This document shows positions 10,040 through 19,723 of a stretch of DNA of 64,000 bases, piece by piece (position 1 is the first letter of the stretch; each line of letters starts with the position of its first letter). Both the position numbers and the translations under genes were made by a program. Origin of the DNA: Epithemia pelagica (taxonomy: Eukaryota; Bacillariophyta; Bacillariophyceae; Surirellales; Surirellaceae); NCBI GenBank assembly GCA_946965045.2, contig OX337232.1, positions 1,054,001 through 1,118,000 of the forward strand, read 5' to 3'. Below the pieces are notes generated by a model. The model had not been told where the DNA came from. It made no database searches and was given only the letters and a program-made list of their open reading frames with translations.

Positions 10040-12559
10040 ATGCTATTGGACCGATTCTTGTCTCGCAGTACTCTGGTGCTCATCCTCCAGTTACCCCTGG
10101 TCGTGACCACAGCAGGTAAAACCGAAACTGGAGTTTCTCACGACAATGGCCATCAGTCGAACGCGGCCAAGAATCGAAACCTTCGCTTCTTGTCGTCCAA
10201 CAACAAACAGTTCGATTCGCCTCCCCGTGCGGATCCTGCCGTGCCACACCATAAGCTCATGCAGGAACAAGATCCTGCCCAGGCTCTTGACGAATGTCAG
10301 AATGGAGGTTCCTGTGACGCCGTGATGGACCAGATTACCAACCCTCAAGCCAAAAGCCTCACGATTCCTCCTCTTGACATGACTCATCCATTTTGCATTG
10401 ACTTTGAGACTTTGGATGATACCGAGGGATTCGCTCCCTGTCCGGGACACTACGACAATATCGCGGTCAATGTCTTTGATTCTCCACCCAACCCCGATGA
10501 TCCCATTAATCCACTCCGAAATGACTACTACTTGCATCTTTCCGATCGTTCGGGATCTTCGTTGGCCTGTGGAACCGGATCCGAGTACACAGGAGATTGG
10601 ACTCGTGTCATGAATGACGGATGCTACCAGCTGTGCTTTGACATTAATCTGTTTCATGATGGATGCACCAGTTCTCAGCCCAACTGTGAGCCTAACGCTG
10701 GAGGAGGATACTTTGTGAATGTTCAACCCAAGATTATTCTGCAAGGGGGACCACCGACGTATTTTCGAGCCGTGTTCACAGCAACGGAGTACATGACTGA
10801 TCGAGATGGAGACAGTCCGGGCTGGCGACGTGTATGTGCCCCGCTGGCACCCCTCGATTCGAATGGGAACCTACCAGAAAACGAAGTTGGAAAATGGAGC
10901 ATGGCCGCCCCCAACAATATTCTTTCGGGTCTTCCAGGAGTACCGGGGTTGCCATCGCCCAACACGGCCTGGTCAGATCTCTTGTCCAATGTGGCCGCTA
11001 TTCAGTTACCAGTGGATTTCACTTCCAATCCCGCCGAGCGCGTAGGGTACGATCATATTTGCTTGGAAGAGGGAGAATGCAACGATTCTTGTACCCCCGA
11101 ACCCCTTTGTTATTGGAAACATGAATGGTCATGCCAAACAGTGAAGCAGGAAGAGTGGTATCAAGATTTTCAGTCGATTCTCGAATGGATCAATACCTTT
11201 GATAGCAAGAGCTTTTGCCTTTGCAGTGTCTTGAACGAATGCTGCCCGGACTTGTGTAAACTTGCGGAACAAGAATTTGCTGCCCTCCTTCTCAATATTG
11301 CTTCTGGCCTGGTGAACCCGGACTGTGGAGTCAAAGAATGTGACGATTGCATCCATACCATCAAAGACATGGTCTTAATGGTCGATAACCTGCTGGCGTC
11401 TTCTGCCCGCAGCGATTATCAGTGCTCCAAGGCCCTTCATTACTTGACTGGAATCAATCAAGACGAGCTTTTGTGTGACAGCACGTTGGGAGCATGTCCA
11501 CAAACCGAGAGATGCAAGGCACGCGGTGGCAAATGCGTCAAGAAGGATTATTGTGACCATGCCGTGGCTCAAGGGCAGAATCTACTGTGCCTCCCGGAAA
11601 TATGCGAACGCGACGATTGCACGTGCATGGTGGAAGAGCACACAGCACCTCCCTCCCCGGCGCCGACGCCTAGTCCTACCCAACCCTGTGAACAAACCTC
11701 ACTATGCAAGGAGAACAAGGGAAGATGTGTCAAGAAATCCGATTGTGTGGGAAATTGCGTGGATCGATACTGCTTGGGACATTTGAATTGCACATGCCAG
11801 ATTAACGACACGCCACCCCGTTGCGAGACCAACAAGCAATGTTACCACCTTGGAACTGGAGGAGTTTGTGATCGTGACTGCATCCCTATTCCCGGCGTTG
11901 TTCAATGTGCCAGCAATGTTTGTCCACAAGGTACCGATTGTTCGTGCAAGAATTGTCTCCAAAATGACACACAGTGTACTCGACGTGGTGGAAAGTGCAT
12001 GCTGCTTGACCGCTGTCAGAAAGAAGCTGAAACAGCAAACAATAATCCGGATGGCACTGCTATGAACTTGTCTTGTCGCAGGGATCTTTGTGGTGATCCT
12101 GATACCGAATGTGCCTGTCTCCTACCGGAACCTGCCTGTCCCTTGACACGGGCTTGTCTCGCAGCAGATGGTGCATGTGTGAAGAAATGCCAAGAAACGG
12201 ATTCTGTCTTTTGCGGAGACGAATGCAACATGATTGCCATGCCGAATGACGATCCGTCTGCCTGGTTGCAAGCGCCAACCTACGACCGTCCCGTCGATTG
12301 TCAATGCCTCAAATGCAAACAGAATGATGACCTTTGCGAACGACGCAATGGTGTGTGTACGCCCTTTTGTGTCGCGGGTCCAGGTGAAGTCTGTGATACC
12401 AGTCTTTGCAACGGTGGTGGAGACATTACTGACCTGACTGGTATCGTTGGAAACGAATCAGCCATTCCACTTGCCAGCCCTTGTGCTTGCAAATACCGTC
12501 GCGTGTTGCCTCCCCCGATTGTCGGGAATTATACCGCAGTGGCTCCTGCGGTTCCCTGA
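10040..12559 (+). CDS. Secreted Cys-rich protein, unknown function
   Basis: The frame is open from 9923, but the Met at 10040 starts a clear signal peptide (MLLDRFLSRSTLVLILQLPLVVTTA), so I take that start; 839 residues. Residues about 90-340 hold a low-Cys domain with paired acidic residues and a SDRSGSSLACGTGSEY segment. From about 340 to the end the protein is very rich in cysteine, with repeated modules of the form C-x(5)-C-x(3,6)-G-x-C-V/M-x-K/L-x-x-C, ending in a C-x-C pair (TCMV, CTCQ, CSCK, CACL, CQCL, CACK). Six or so such modules follow one another, suggesting disulfide-bonded repeats comparable to EGF-like or trypsin-inhibitor-like domains, although the spacing fits neither exactly. 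It is probably secreted or in the frustule-associated matrix. No membrane anchor is seen. Confidence 0.7.
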   Translation: MLLDRFLSRSTLVLILQLPLVVTTAGKTETGVSHDNGHQSNAAKNRNLRFLSSNNKQFDSPPRADPAVPHHKLMQEQDPAQALDECQNGGSCDAVMDQITNPQAKSLTIPPLDMTHPFCIDFETLDDTEGFAPCPGHYDNIAVNVFDSPPNPDDPINPLRNDYYLHLSDRSGSSLACGTGSEYTGDWTRVMNDGCYQLCFDINLFHDGCTSSQPNCEPNAGGGYFVNVQPKIILQGGPPTYFRAVFTATEYMTDRDGDSPGWRRVCAPLAPLDSNGNLPENEVGKWSMAAPNNILSGLPGVPGLPSPNTAWSDLLSNVAAIQLPVDFTSNPAERVGYDHICLEEGECNDSCTPEPLCYWKHEWSCQTVKQEEWYQDFQSILEWINTFDSKSFCLCSVLNECCPDLCKLAEQEFAALLLNIASGLVNPDCGVKECDDCIHTIKDMVLMVDNLLASSARSDYQCSKALHYLTGINQDELLCDSTLGACPQTERCKARGGKCVKKDYCDHAVAQGQNLLCLPEICERDDCTCMVEEHTAPPSPAPTPSPTQPCEQTSLCKENKGRCVKKSDCVGNCVDRYCLGHLNCTCQINDTPPRCETNKQCYHLGTGGVCDRDCIPIPGVVQCASNVCPQGTDCSCKNCLQNDTQCTRRGGKCMLLDRCQKEAETANNNPDGTAMNLSCRRDLCGDPDTECACLLPEPACPLTRACLAADGACVKKCQETDSVFCGDECNMIAMPNDDPSAWLQAPTYDRPVDCQCLKCKQNDDLCERRNGVCTPFCVAGPGEVCDTSLCNGGGDITDLTGIVGNESAIPLASPCACKYRRVLPPPIVGNYTAVAPAVP

Positions 12560-12895
12560 GTTTTGCCATTGATACGTATCCCTCCACCAACCCTTTCGTC
12601 TCCTTCTTCTTGAAAATGATTATGAGTGCTTGTTTCTTCCACGAGACTATGTGAAACAAGCTGTGGCTCACTGCATGTGCGCAATTACACCAGATGATAA
12701 CACAAAGATATAAACCAGAATGCATATGAACTTTGCAGTCCATCCAGGGATACTCCAGCGACAGTTTTGTGCCCTGTTTCTGTCTTTATCAGGATCAGAG
12801 CTGACAAATTGCCTTGGCGAGGAGGATCGGACCCTTTCTTGAAAGCTTGCAATTTGTTCAATCCTTTTTTGCTGTGGAAGTAAAATTTTAGCGTG
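12560..12895. other. Convergent intergenic spacer
   Basis: Sits between two convergent genes; no coding potential or repeat found. Likely 3' untranslated regions. Confidence 0.45.
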
Positions 12896-14773
12896 TCACA
12901 AGTTGGTCACAATCGTTCCATGTGGATTGATCCGCTGTGCCAAAACACAAGAGGATTCCATGTGAGCGATTTGAGGATGGTATAACGACACGTTGCCGCC
13001 GACGCTCCAATTTCCCTTGTGTTCTTGTCGCTGTTGCCGTCGTTGAATCTGATGACCCTCCTGAATGGCCCGTTTCAACAAGGCCAAAAGATGCGGAATG
13101 GAAGGTTCTAGGACCGACAAGGCTCGCTGTGTTTTGCGTTGGTCGGGGTCATGACAACTCTTGCGGTAATCATAAAACAAATCCATGGCCCGTTCGGCGG
13201 CACGTCGCTGTTGCTGTTGCTGCTGTGTACCATTCGTGTGGTTGGTTTCGTATAAAATGGGAAAGTATCCATAATGACGGACCTGCGCCGATTGGGCCAA
13301 TTTCCAAAATCCCCACCAATAATAATGGGGTGGAAAGAGTTCAATCACAGCTCCACTACTTGTACCACCAACACCAGCAGTGCTTGGAATGGACGGCAAA
13401 AACAGGAGATTGGCGGCGGCCGCACCATGACTTAGAATCACAATGCTTTGTTGAGACCACCAGGTAAATTGTTGCATGGGTTTCCATCCTTCCATGGAGA
13501 CACGATCCACCACGGCGTGTGGATAGGCCTTTTGTATCGCGTGTTGCAAGGCGGCAATGTTGCCAATGCGACGAGTGGACAAGCGATCCACCAATCCAAT
13601 CCGAAGCAATGACGGCTTGTCCATATTATGGTTGGCAACCATTGTATTGGTGTCGTTGCTGGTTGGTGTGTCGTTGTTCGGGTTGTGGAGTAACCCTGTA
13701 TCAGTTTGGTGCTGGTTCTTGTGGAGATACTGAACCAGCCGATTCCGCAATTCCTCTGCATGTTGCGGTTGCCAAAAGAATCGAAATTGTCGAACTTGTT
13801 TTCGATACGGTCGATACAGGTAATGAATGTTGGTCGTATCATTGCGTGGGACAAACTTTATGGTTTCACCACCATGACGATTCTTGGGGGAGGAAACTGG
13901 CGAGAATGAGTTTGCATCCAAAACTCCCTGTGTCCAATAGGACAGATTATAGGGACGGTACGAATAGGTACATTGCATCACTTTCACCAGCAAGGCTGCT
14001 TTCCAATCGTCCTCGACCGATCCCAACCCCGAAAGTTTGTCCATGTTGACATGACACTGATGAGAATACGAAACAGACGAATACTGGGATTCATTGTCGT
14101 TATCCTCACGAGACATGTCCTTGATGCGTTCCTTTTGGGATTGAAAGAAACTCCAACATTGGCTCAATGCTTGAAGGGCATGAGGGAAATGAAAAAAGCT
14201 AATGGTATTGACCGAATCCAAAAAACACCATGACGTCACAACAATGGTTTGGTTCGGGTTCTTTGTGGTGGTGCTTGGATGGGTGGTTGTAACGGCGTTG
14301 AAAGACGACCCTGTCTGGTTGTTGTGGTTGTCATATAGCGGAGCGCTCTGTAGAGTCTCAGTCCCTGTCACGTCCATTGGCCTGTCCCTGTGTTCCGGAC
14401 TGGTGGTATTTGGGGACACTAATGTTTCGATTGTCGCTGGGGTTTCTTCTTCTTTCCTTGTCGATGCGGTTGCCACAGAGTCCCTGATCGTGTGGTCCTC
14501 CTTGCCCTGGCGTTCTAAAAGGAGGACAAAATGGGAGGGATCTACCCTGTCATCCTTGGAGTGCACGGAAGTTAACAGTCGCAAGGTCCAAAACCCATTC
14601 ACTGCCAGAACCAGAACAACGACACCCATTCTCCCCAGAAAGGCGGATCGGTGACAGTAGTGCGGATGGGTCACTACTGTTGGTGATGCGACACTCGATA
14701 CCATCCTTCTTCTGTGGCCATGGTCGTTCTGTGTTGACTGGGTTTGAAAAAATGGGTAAAGAGTAAAGACCAC
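12896..14773 (-). CDS. GT61-type glycosyltransferase (DUF563), type II membrane protein
   Basis: Intact 625-residue frame. Near residues 45-65 a hydrophobic segment (MGVVVLVLAVNGFWTL) acts as signal-anchor, with a basic N-terminus and a long low-complexity stem (residues 70-190). The catalytic part shows the GT61/DUF563 signatures: a strand with R-x-G-L-V-D-R, the pattern RRIGNIAAL, then VILSHGAAAANLLFLP at about residue 444-460 followed by VIELFPP. The family includes plant xylosyl/arabinosyltransferases and animal EGF-domain O-GlcNAc transferase, working in ER or Golgi. The SHGAA element binds the nucleotide sugar. Acceptor and donor cannot be deduced. An alternative start is the Met at 14704, which would shorten the cytosolic tail only. 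A poly-Gln run (about residue 530) is a diatom-style low-complexity insert. Confidence 0.75.
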   Translation of the reverse strand: MVFTLYPFFQTQSTQNDHGHRRRMVSSVASPTVVTHPHYCHRSAFLGRMGVVVLVLAVNGFWTLRLLTSVHSKDDRVDPSHFVLLLERQGKEDHTIRDSVATASTRKEEETPATIETLVSPNTTSPEHRDRPMDVTGTETLQSAPLYDNHNNQTGSSFNAVTTTHPSTTTKNPNQTIVVTSWCFLDSVNTISFFHFPHALQALSQCWSFFQSQKERIKDMSREDNDNESQYSSVSYSHQCHVNMDKLSGLGSVEDDWKAALLVKVMQCTYSYRPYNLSYWTQGVLDANSFSPVSSPKNRHGGETIKFVPRNDTTNIHYLYRPYRKQVRQFRFFWQPQHAEELRNRLVQYLHKNQHQTDTGLLHNPNNDTPTSNDTNTMVANHNMDKPSLLRIGLVDRLSTRRIGNIAALQHAIQKAYPHAVVDRVSMEGWKPMQQFTWWSQQSIVILSHGAAAANLLFLPSIPSTAGVGGTSSGAVIELFPPHYYWWGFWKLAQSAQVRHYGYFPILYETNHTNGTQQQQQQRRAAERAMDLFYDYRKSCHDPDQRKTQRALSVLEPSIPHLLALLKRAIQEGHQIQRRQQRQEHKGNWSVGGNVSLYHPQIAHMESSCVLAQRINPHGTIVTNL

Positions 14774-15309
14774 AAACTATTGTTCCCAATAAGATGTCTT
14801 CGGCAACATGGTCATGGCAACCATAGATATAACTCCCGCTACCAAAAATCCCAGGATTGCATGCTCTCTCCGTTTTCGGCAGTCGGCACCACCGGCGCGC
14901 GAGCGGTGGCCGGGCGGACGTGCTGTCACTGTGAGACCTAGACTCAGTCACGGATTACACGTCATACACGACCGCAGGCATTCTCAGATTTTCAAGTGAA
15001 CACGACAAACGACTTCTTCGTGCCTCTTTGCGAGACACTCGTTCGGTTGCGGCCGTGCAGCGCTTTCACAGGAGTCACAACCTACTGCCCTTACTACGTT
15101 TCCGCTACTAGGGAACAGGATATGGTCACTGGTATTGTTCCGATCGTCTTGGAGGATCTCATTAGTGACTTGAAACCAGTGAACATGACTTGGTTTCAAA
15201 ATGTATCATGCGCCTCGGGATTTCGAGATCATGATGTGGACTCCCTGCGGGATTGCGTTCATGGGGCCAAGCCATTTGAGACTGATCAAGAGAAGGAACA
15301 GGTACGCAT
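14774..15309. other. Intergenic region upstream of the GT61 gene
   Basis: Presumed promoter and leader of the minus-strand glycosyltransferase. A short plus-strand frame from 14996 has no domain and is treated as non-coding. Confidence 0.4.
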
Positions 15310-15620
15310 TGGCATGACCCGATATGGGAATGCTCAAGTCAATTTGGCTCTTTTCCAGTCTAGGGGAACCGCATGTAGAAGCAACTTTGTAGAGCGGAAA
15401 AACATGGACTTGAGCCAGTGCGTCTCCTGAACTGTATGAATCTTTTTTCCGTACTTTGCCTCTACGAGTTATCGATTTCTTTTTTCCCTCAATCGCTGAA
15501 GTGAAAAAAACACCGTAGGTGGCGACAAACAAATGACAATGCCACCGATTCAACACATATCCACTGTGGAGCAACAGAGATGAGCTCCTCCTGTGAAACG
15601 ACAAGGACTCCAAACAACTC
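15310..15620 (-). pseudogene. Stray duplicate of the 3' end of the Na/Ca exchanger gene
   Basis: The segment repeats, in the same orientation, the 3' end and downstream flank of the exchanger at 17451-17800. Matching blocks include GCGTCTCCTGAACTGTATGA (here near 15419, parent near 17568) and a coding block reading HSGYVLNRWHCHLF against the parent QSGFVLYRWHGHLF. The copy lacks the last codons and the rest of the gene. It is therefore a truncated, non-functional copy, produced by a DNA-level direct duplication that now flanks the trefoil-like repeat gene. Confidence 0.7.
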
Positions 15621-16139
15621 GTCCTCATTGTTGATGCAGATCTCCTAGATGAACTCTTTTATATCAATTATATTTTTTGCTTTCTGTCGTTGACATTAGG
15701 AATGTCCTACCAAATTGAAGGTCTGCCACCACAACCTACCATACGCTTTGAAACGTTTGTCTCATTGTGAAGGAGTTTTCCGTTCCACCCGATGAGTTGT
15801 TCGTAGAATGTCCGAATGAGGCGGCCGTTCCGTTGAGGGAGGTTCCCATGGTCATTCGGAGGAGTTCCGGTTTGCAGTCTGTGGATACTGCTAGGGACGA
15901 ATGTAAACTGTAGTGCAGATTTTGTTACTTCTCAAATTATGGCTAGTTTCTAAGTTGGGTGTAGTGTGAGATCGATATTTTTGAGTGTGTGTGCTGAAGG
16001 GACATGGTGGAGGCGCATGACCGCTGATAGTTTGTATGTTCCTTGCGAAATCGTGGAAGTCTTAATTTGCCTGTTCACGTCCGTTTGCCTCCTGTAAACC
16101 GCTGTCTGAACCACACAAGAAGAAGAAGCTGATTGGAGG
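15621..16139. other. Intergenic stretch, nothing recognised
   Basis: AT-rich spacer between the exchanger fragment and the trefoil-like repeat gene; no open frame or repeat of note. Confidence 0.4.
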
Positions 16140-17305
16140 CTACATTATTTCACATATTTGATCGGCCAGAAGCTCGGGTCCATTGACCATGGAAATGATC
16201 CAGTTGGTATTGTGAGTGTGACAGTCATCCTTGCGAACATGAACATATGCCGAATTTTCGTCTCGCTGATCGCCGTCATAGTGATTGTGAAGTGCGAGGA
16301 GCTCACCAGTGTCAGACAACTGTATCTTGAAGGTTCCATCATCGCTGGAAACAATCTTCCATGTTTTTCCATCCGTATGAGGGTCTTGAGTAGGTCGTGC
16401 ATGCACATACCAGGAGGCTTGATCTCTCTCATCTCCTAGATGAGAAATTTTGTGGACAGTGAGCACGCCATTTTCAAATGGATCTTGAGCATTGCGGGAA
16501 TTCTGGAACAACTGTATCCGATAGCTGCCATTCCCCATTGGAACAAATTTCCAACATACACCCGGGTACTGAACACGATCCAGCGGATGACGTAAATGGA
16601 CAAATCGAGATGATTCATCTCGTATGTCTCGATCATGGTATGGGGCTTGCATGGCCAAAATTCCATTGTCGTAGCCAAACGAATGCTCGCCCTTAACTTC
16701 GGCCAGTTTGATCTGATAGATGCCATTCTCGAGTGGTTTAAACGTCCTGTTTGTCTCGCGTCTATTGACCATGGAAATTATCCAGTTGGTATTGTGAGTG
16801 TGACAGTCATCCTTGCGAACATGAACATATGCCGAATTTTCGTCTCGCTGATCGCCGTCATAGTGATTGTGAAGTGCGAGGAGCTCACCAGTGTCAGACA
16901 ACTGTATCTTGAAGGTTCCATCATCGCTGGAAACAATCTTCCATGTTTTTCCATCCGTATGAGGGTCTTGAGTAGGTCGTGCATGCACATACCAGGAGGC
17001 TTGATCTCTCTCATCTCCTAGATGAGAAATTTTGTGGACAGTGAGCACGCCATTTTCAAATGGATCTTGAGAATAGCGGGAATTCTGGTACAACTGTATC
17101 CGATAGCTGCCATTCCCCATTGGAACAAATTTCCAACATACACCCGGGTACTGAACACGATCCAGCGGATGACGTCAATGGACAAATCGAGATGATTCAT
17201 CTCGTATGTCTCGATCATGGTATGGGGCTTGCATGCTGGCCAAAACTCCATTGTCGTAGCCATACGAATGCTCGCCGGCCAGTTTGATCTGATATATGCC
17301 ATTCT
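16140..17305 (-). pseudogene. Tandemly duplicated trefoil-like repeat protein, 5' end broken
   Basis: The open part (16140-17120, 326 residues) consists of modules of about 60 residues with the pattern Y-x-I-K/Q-L, G-x-L, D-x-R-D-x-x-S-x-x-V-H-x-R and a closing Trp. Three modules make one 194-residue unit, so the fold is probably a beta-trefoil (ricin/fascin-like); that is inference. The unit is duplicated with a period of 582 bp and almost no differences (compare 16182 onward with 16764 onward). The frame continues upstream of 17120 in the same register, but the first unit carries a TGA (17175-17177) where the second copy has a sense codon, and another stop just before 17300. I see no signal peptide or credible start. 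Either this is a dead gene or translation begins at an internal Met (17120). Confidence 0.6.
16182..17302. repeat. 582-bp tandem duplication
   Basis: Two head-to-tail copies, 16182-16763 and 16764 to about 17302. They differ by a handful of substitutions, a 3-bp insertion and a 9-bp deletion in the distal copy, all but the stop-creating change preserving frame. The similarity points to a very recent duplication or to gene conversion. Confidence 0.8.
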
Positions 17306-17686
17306 TCAGGGTGTTTCAACCATAAAATTTCAGCCGGGTCTTATAAAATTGTGGTTTCATCTGAATGTGTTGAAAAGAGACTGCACAAAGCCACCCAAAC
17401 ATCTTTCTGTGTGTTTTGCAGCCGTAACATCTAGTCGTTGCGTTTGTCAGTGGCATGATCGGATATGGGACAGCTGAAGTCAATTTGGCTCCTTTCCAGT
17501 CAAGGGGAACCTCATGTAGAAGCCACTTTGTAAAGCGGAGAAATATGGACTACCAAGAACGAGAGCGTCTCCTGAACTGTATGAATCTTTTTCTATACTT
17601 GCCTCTATGAGTTATCAAATTTCTTGTTCCATCAATCGCTGAAGAAAAAACCAAAACACTGTGCTTGTTGTTGTTGTTTCGGGCGA
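17306..17686. other. Intergenic stretch, source of the 15.3-15.6 kb duplicate
   Basis: Contains the 3' flank of the exchanger gene. From about 17451 onward it is the parent copy of the block repeated at 15310-15620. Confidence 0.5.
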
Positions 17687-19111
17687 TTACCAAAAATACA
17701 CTTCCCCAATGACATAGACCAAATAGCCAATGTAGGTGACGACAAACAAATGACCATGCCACCGATACAGCACAAATCCACTCTGGAGCAACAGCACTAC
17801 GAGAAGTAGCAGGACCAGTCCCAAAATTAGCACTCCCTTGGTAATGCCTTCATTGCGCAAGTCGTGGTATGGTTCAAATCCAGTCCCCCAACTGGTATAC
17901 AAAAGCCAGGGCAATCCCAATCCAATCATAATGTTAAAGGTATTGCTTCCCAAAGCATTAGAAACCGCCATGTCACCCAAGCCGTTCCGGGCGGCCACCA
18001 CCGAGGCCACATAATTGGGAAGAGACGTCCCGGCCGCCGAAATGGTGTAGCCAATCACAGCATCGGGAATATTCAACAGAGCTGCCAAGGCTTCCAAGGA
18101 CGCGACCATGGCATAGGATCCCATGACCAACCATATCAAGCACATTGCACTGGATAAACTTGCCAGGGCCAACGACGACGAGGACGACGACTCGTGGGTA
18201 GTATTGTTGTTGTCACCATTGTTGGATGTTCGTACATCGGGAATGGTAAAGTGAATCAAGACACGGAATGGAAAAATCAAATAAAACAACACGATCATGA
18301 TTGTGTTGGATTCATCCTTGGAGGGGAGTTCGATCAAGGACTCGGCCGCCGCCATGGGCGGATGTTGTTCTGGTTCGTTTATGGTAGGAGTTTTCGTTCC
18401 CACGGCCTGTTCTTCATCTGCTCCGTTCGGCGCAGTTGACTTCATGATATAAAAGTCTCCATTGTGCGCGTCGTCCAATGTGCACGTTGGATCCTCCAGG
18501 TGGTTCGTGTTACTGCTGATCGTTGTGTTGTTGTTTGGGGGATGGAATGTTTGTTGACAGAGGTAGACAATGGAATCCATATGAACAAAGACAATGACAT
18601 AGAGGATATATCCACCAAAGACCAAGAGAGCATCGGGAAAACTGATAAAGACATGTTCGATTCCACTGGGATCGTCGTCGACGGGTGCGGTATCCCGCAG
18701 GGCCCAATAGAGGGAACCAATGCCCAAGGCATAAAAAGACACGTCTCGAATCACCACGGCCCGGTTCAAGGTCAAGTGTCCCGTTTCCGACGCATACACG
18801 GCTCCGGCACAAATGATTAATTGATTAAACACTTCCGATCCAAAAATGGTCCCCAATCCCAAACTGGAATGGGTGATAAAGAGAGCGACAAAGCTGCTAA
18901 ACAATTCGGGAGAAGAGGCACCGGCTGCCATGAGTGTGGCACCGGCAATGTCATGAGGAATGCGGAGTTTGTGGGCAATCACGGTCAAGGCGGGAACAAA
19001 GCGTTCTTCGGTCACGGTGGCTTGACACCAAAAGGATACCGACGCCACAAAAATCAAGAGCAACCACATCCACCAGGGAGCCGTCGGTACTTCATCTTGA
19101 TCATTCTCCAT
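17687..19111 (-). CDS. NCKX/SLC24-type cation/Ca2+ exchanger
   Basis: Intact 474-residue frame with two alpha-repeats characteristic of the Ca2+:cation antiporter superfamily. Alpha-1 lies at about residues 51-100 (GATLMAAGASSPELFSS, GTIFGSEVFN) and alpha-2 at about 340-405 (SAAGTSLPNYVASVVAARNG, LGDMAVSNALGSNTFNIMIG). Between them is a hydrophilic loop (about 190-290). Several membrane segments follow each repeat, and the end is LVYVIGEVYFW. Family members expel Ca2+ in exchange for Na+ (with K+ in NCKX). Notably the alpha-2 position that is Asp in K+-dependent NCKX (SNIFD) is Asn393 here (SNTFN), as in K+-independent NCX. The amino-terminal membrane segment is short and a signal peptide is not obvious, so a further 5' exon is possible. 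Confidence 0.85.
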   Translation of the reverse strand: MENDQDEVPTAPWWMWLLLIFVASVSFWCQATVTEERFVPALTVIAHKLRIPHDIAGATLMAAGASSPELFSSFVALFITHSSLGLGTIFGSEVFNQLIICAGAVYASETGHLTLNRAVVIRDVSFYALGIGSLYWALRDTAPVDDDPSGIEHVFISFPDALLVFGGYILYVIVFVHMDSIVYLCQQTFHPPNNNTTISSNTNHLEDPTCTLDDAHNGDFYIMKSTAPNGADEEQAVGTKTPTINEPEQHPPMAAAESLIELPSKDESNTIMIVLFYLIFPFRVLIHFTIPDVRTSNNGDNNNTTHESSSSSSLALASLSSAMCLIWLVMGSYAMVASLEALAALLNIPDAVIGYTISAAGTSLPNYVASVVAARNGLGDMAVSNALGSNTFNIMIGLGLPWLLYTSWGTGFEPYHDLRNEGITKGVLILGLVLLLLVVLLLQSGFVLYRWHGHLFVVTYIGYLVYVIGEVYFW

Positions 19112-19723
19112 TCATGCAAATTCAATTCAAGGATGGTAGGTAGGGGCTTCTAATCTGGATAATCCTCCTGGTTGTTGTTGACAACGAACGTACGTTTTCC
19201 CTTTAAGCACAGTTGCAACCACTCGAAAAGAACTCCAAAACACAAAAGGAATGGCCACCCGACGAAAGCTAAACCATACCATGGGCGATTTTCATGCCGC
19301 CAACACTCCACCCGACGAAATCTCATCTCGCTCGCTCTTTTTCGTTCGCCGGCGTGACGCAACGCAGCTAGTGCCGATAGAAATACATATGCTTTTTTCC
19401 CCCAATGAAGCGTTGACTGCTCTAAGTAAACTTTGAGAGAATTGGCTCGCGCGGATCTCTCGCTCGCCGCGGATTGATTTTGGGGGAGCGATCATCCCTT
19501 CCAACACGTCAGTCGGCACCATCAGCCATCCAATAGCTACAAGTACCATAGTAATTTTCTCTCGACAACGGGTCGGTGATGGGTGACTCATTCTCGCTGG
19601 TGTCATGACAATGGAAGCCTTTACGAAACTTCTACGTCGACCGATGAATGTAGAACTCTTTGTCTTGCTGTGAAGGGTATATTGCAAACAATAAGGCTGA
19701 CAGAACGACAAGGATACGGTATC
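19112..19723. other. Divergent intergenic region (promoters of exchanger and plastid protein)
   Basis: About 0.6 kb between divergent start codons. No coding potential beyond short overlapping frames; the two promoters must lie here. Confidence 0.45.

Noticed and set aside
14996-15430. 144-codon plus-strand frame
   Set aside because: Partly overlaps the duplicated exchanger fragment in antisense; no domain.
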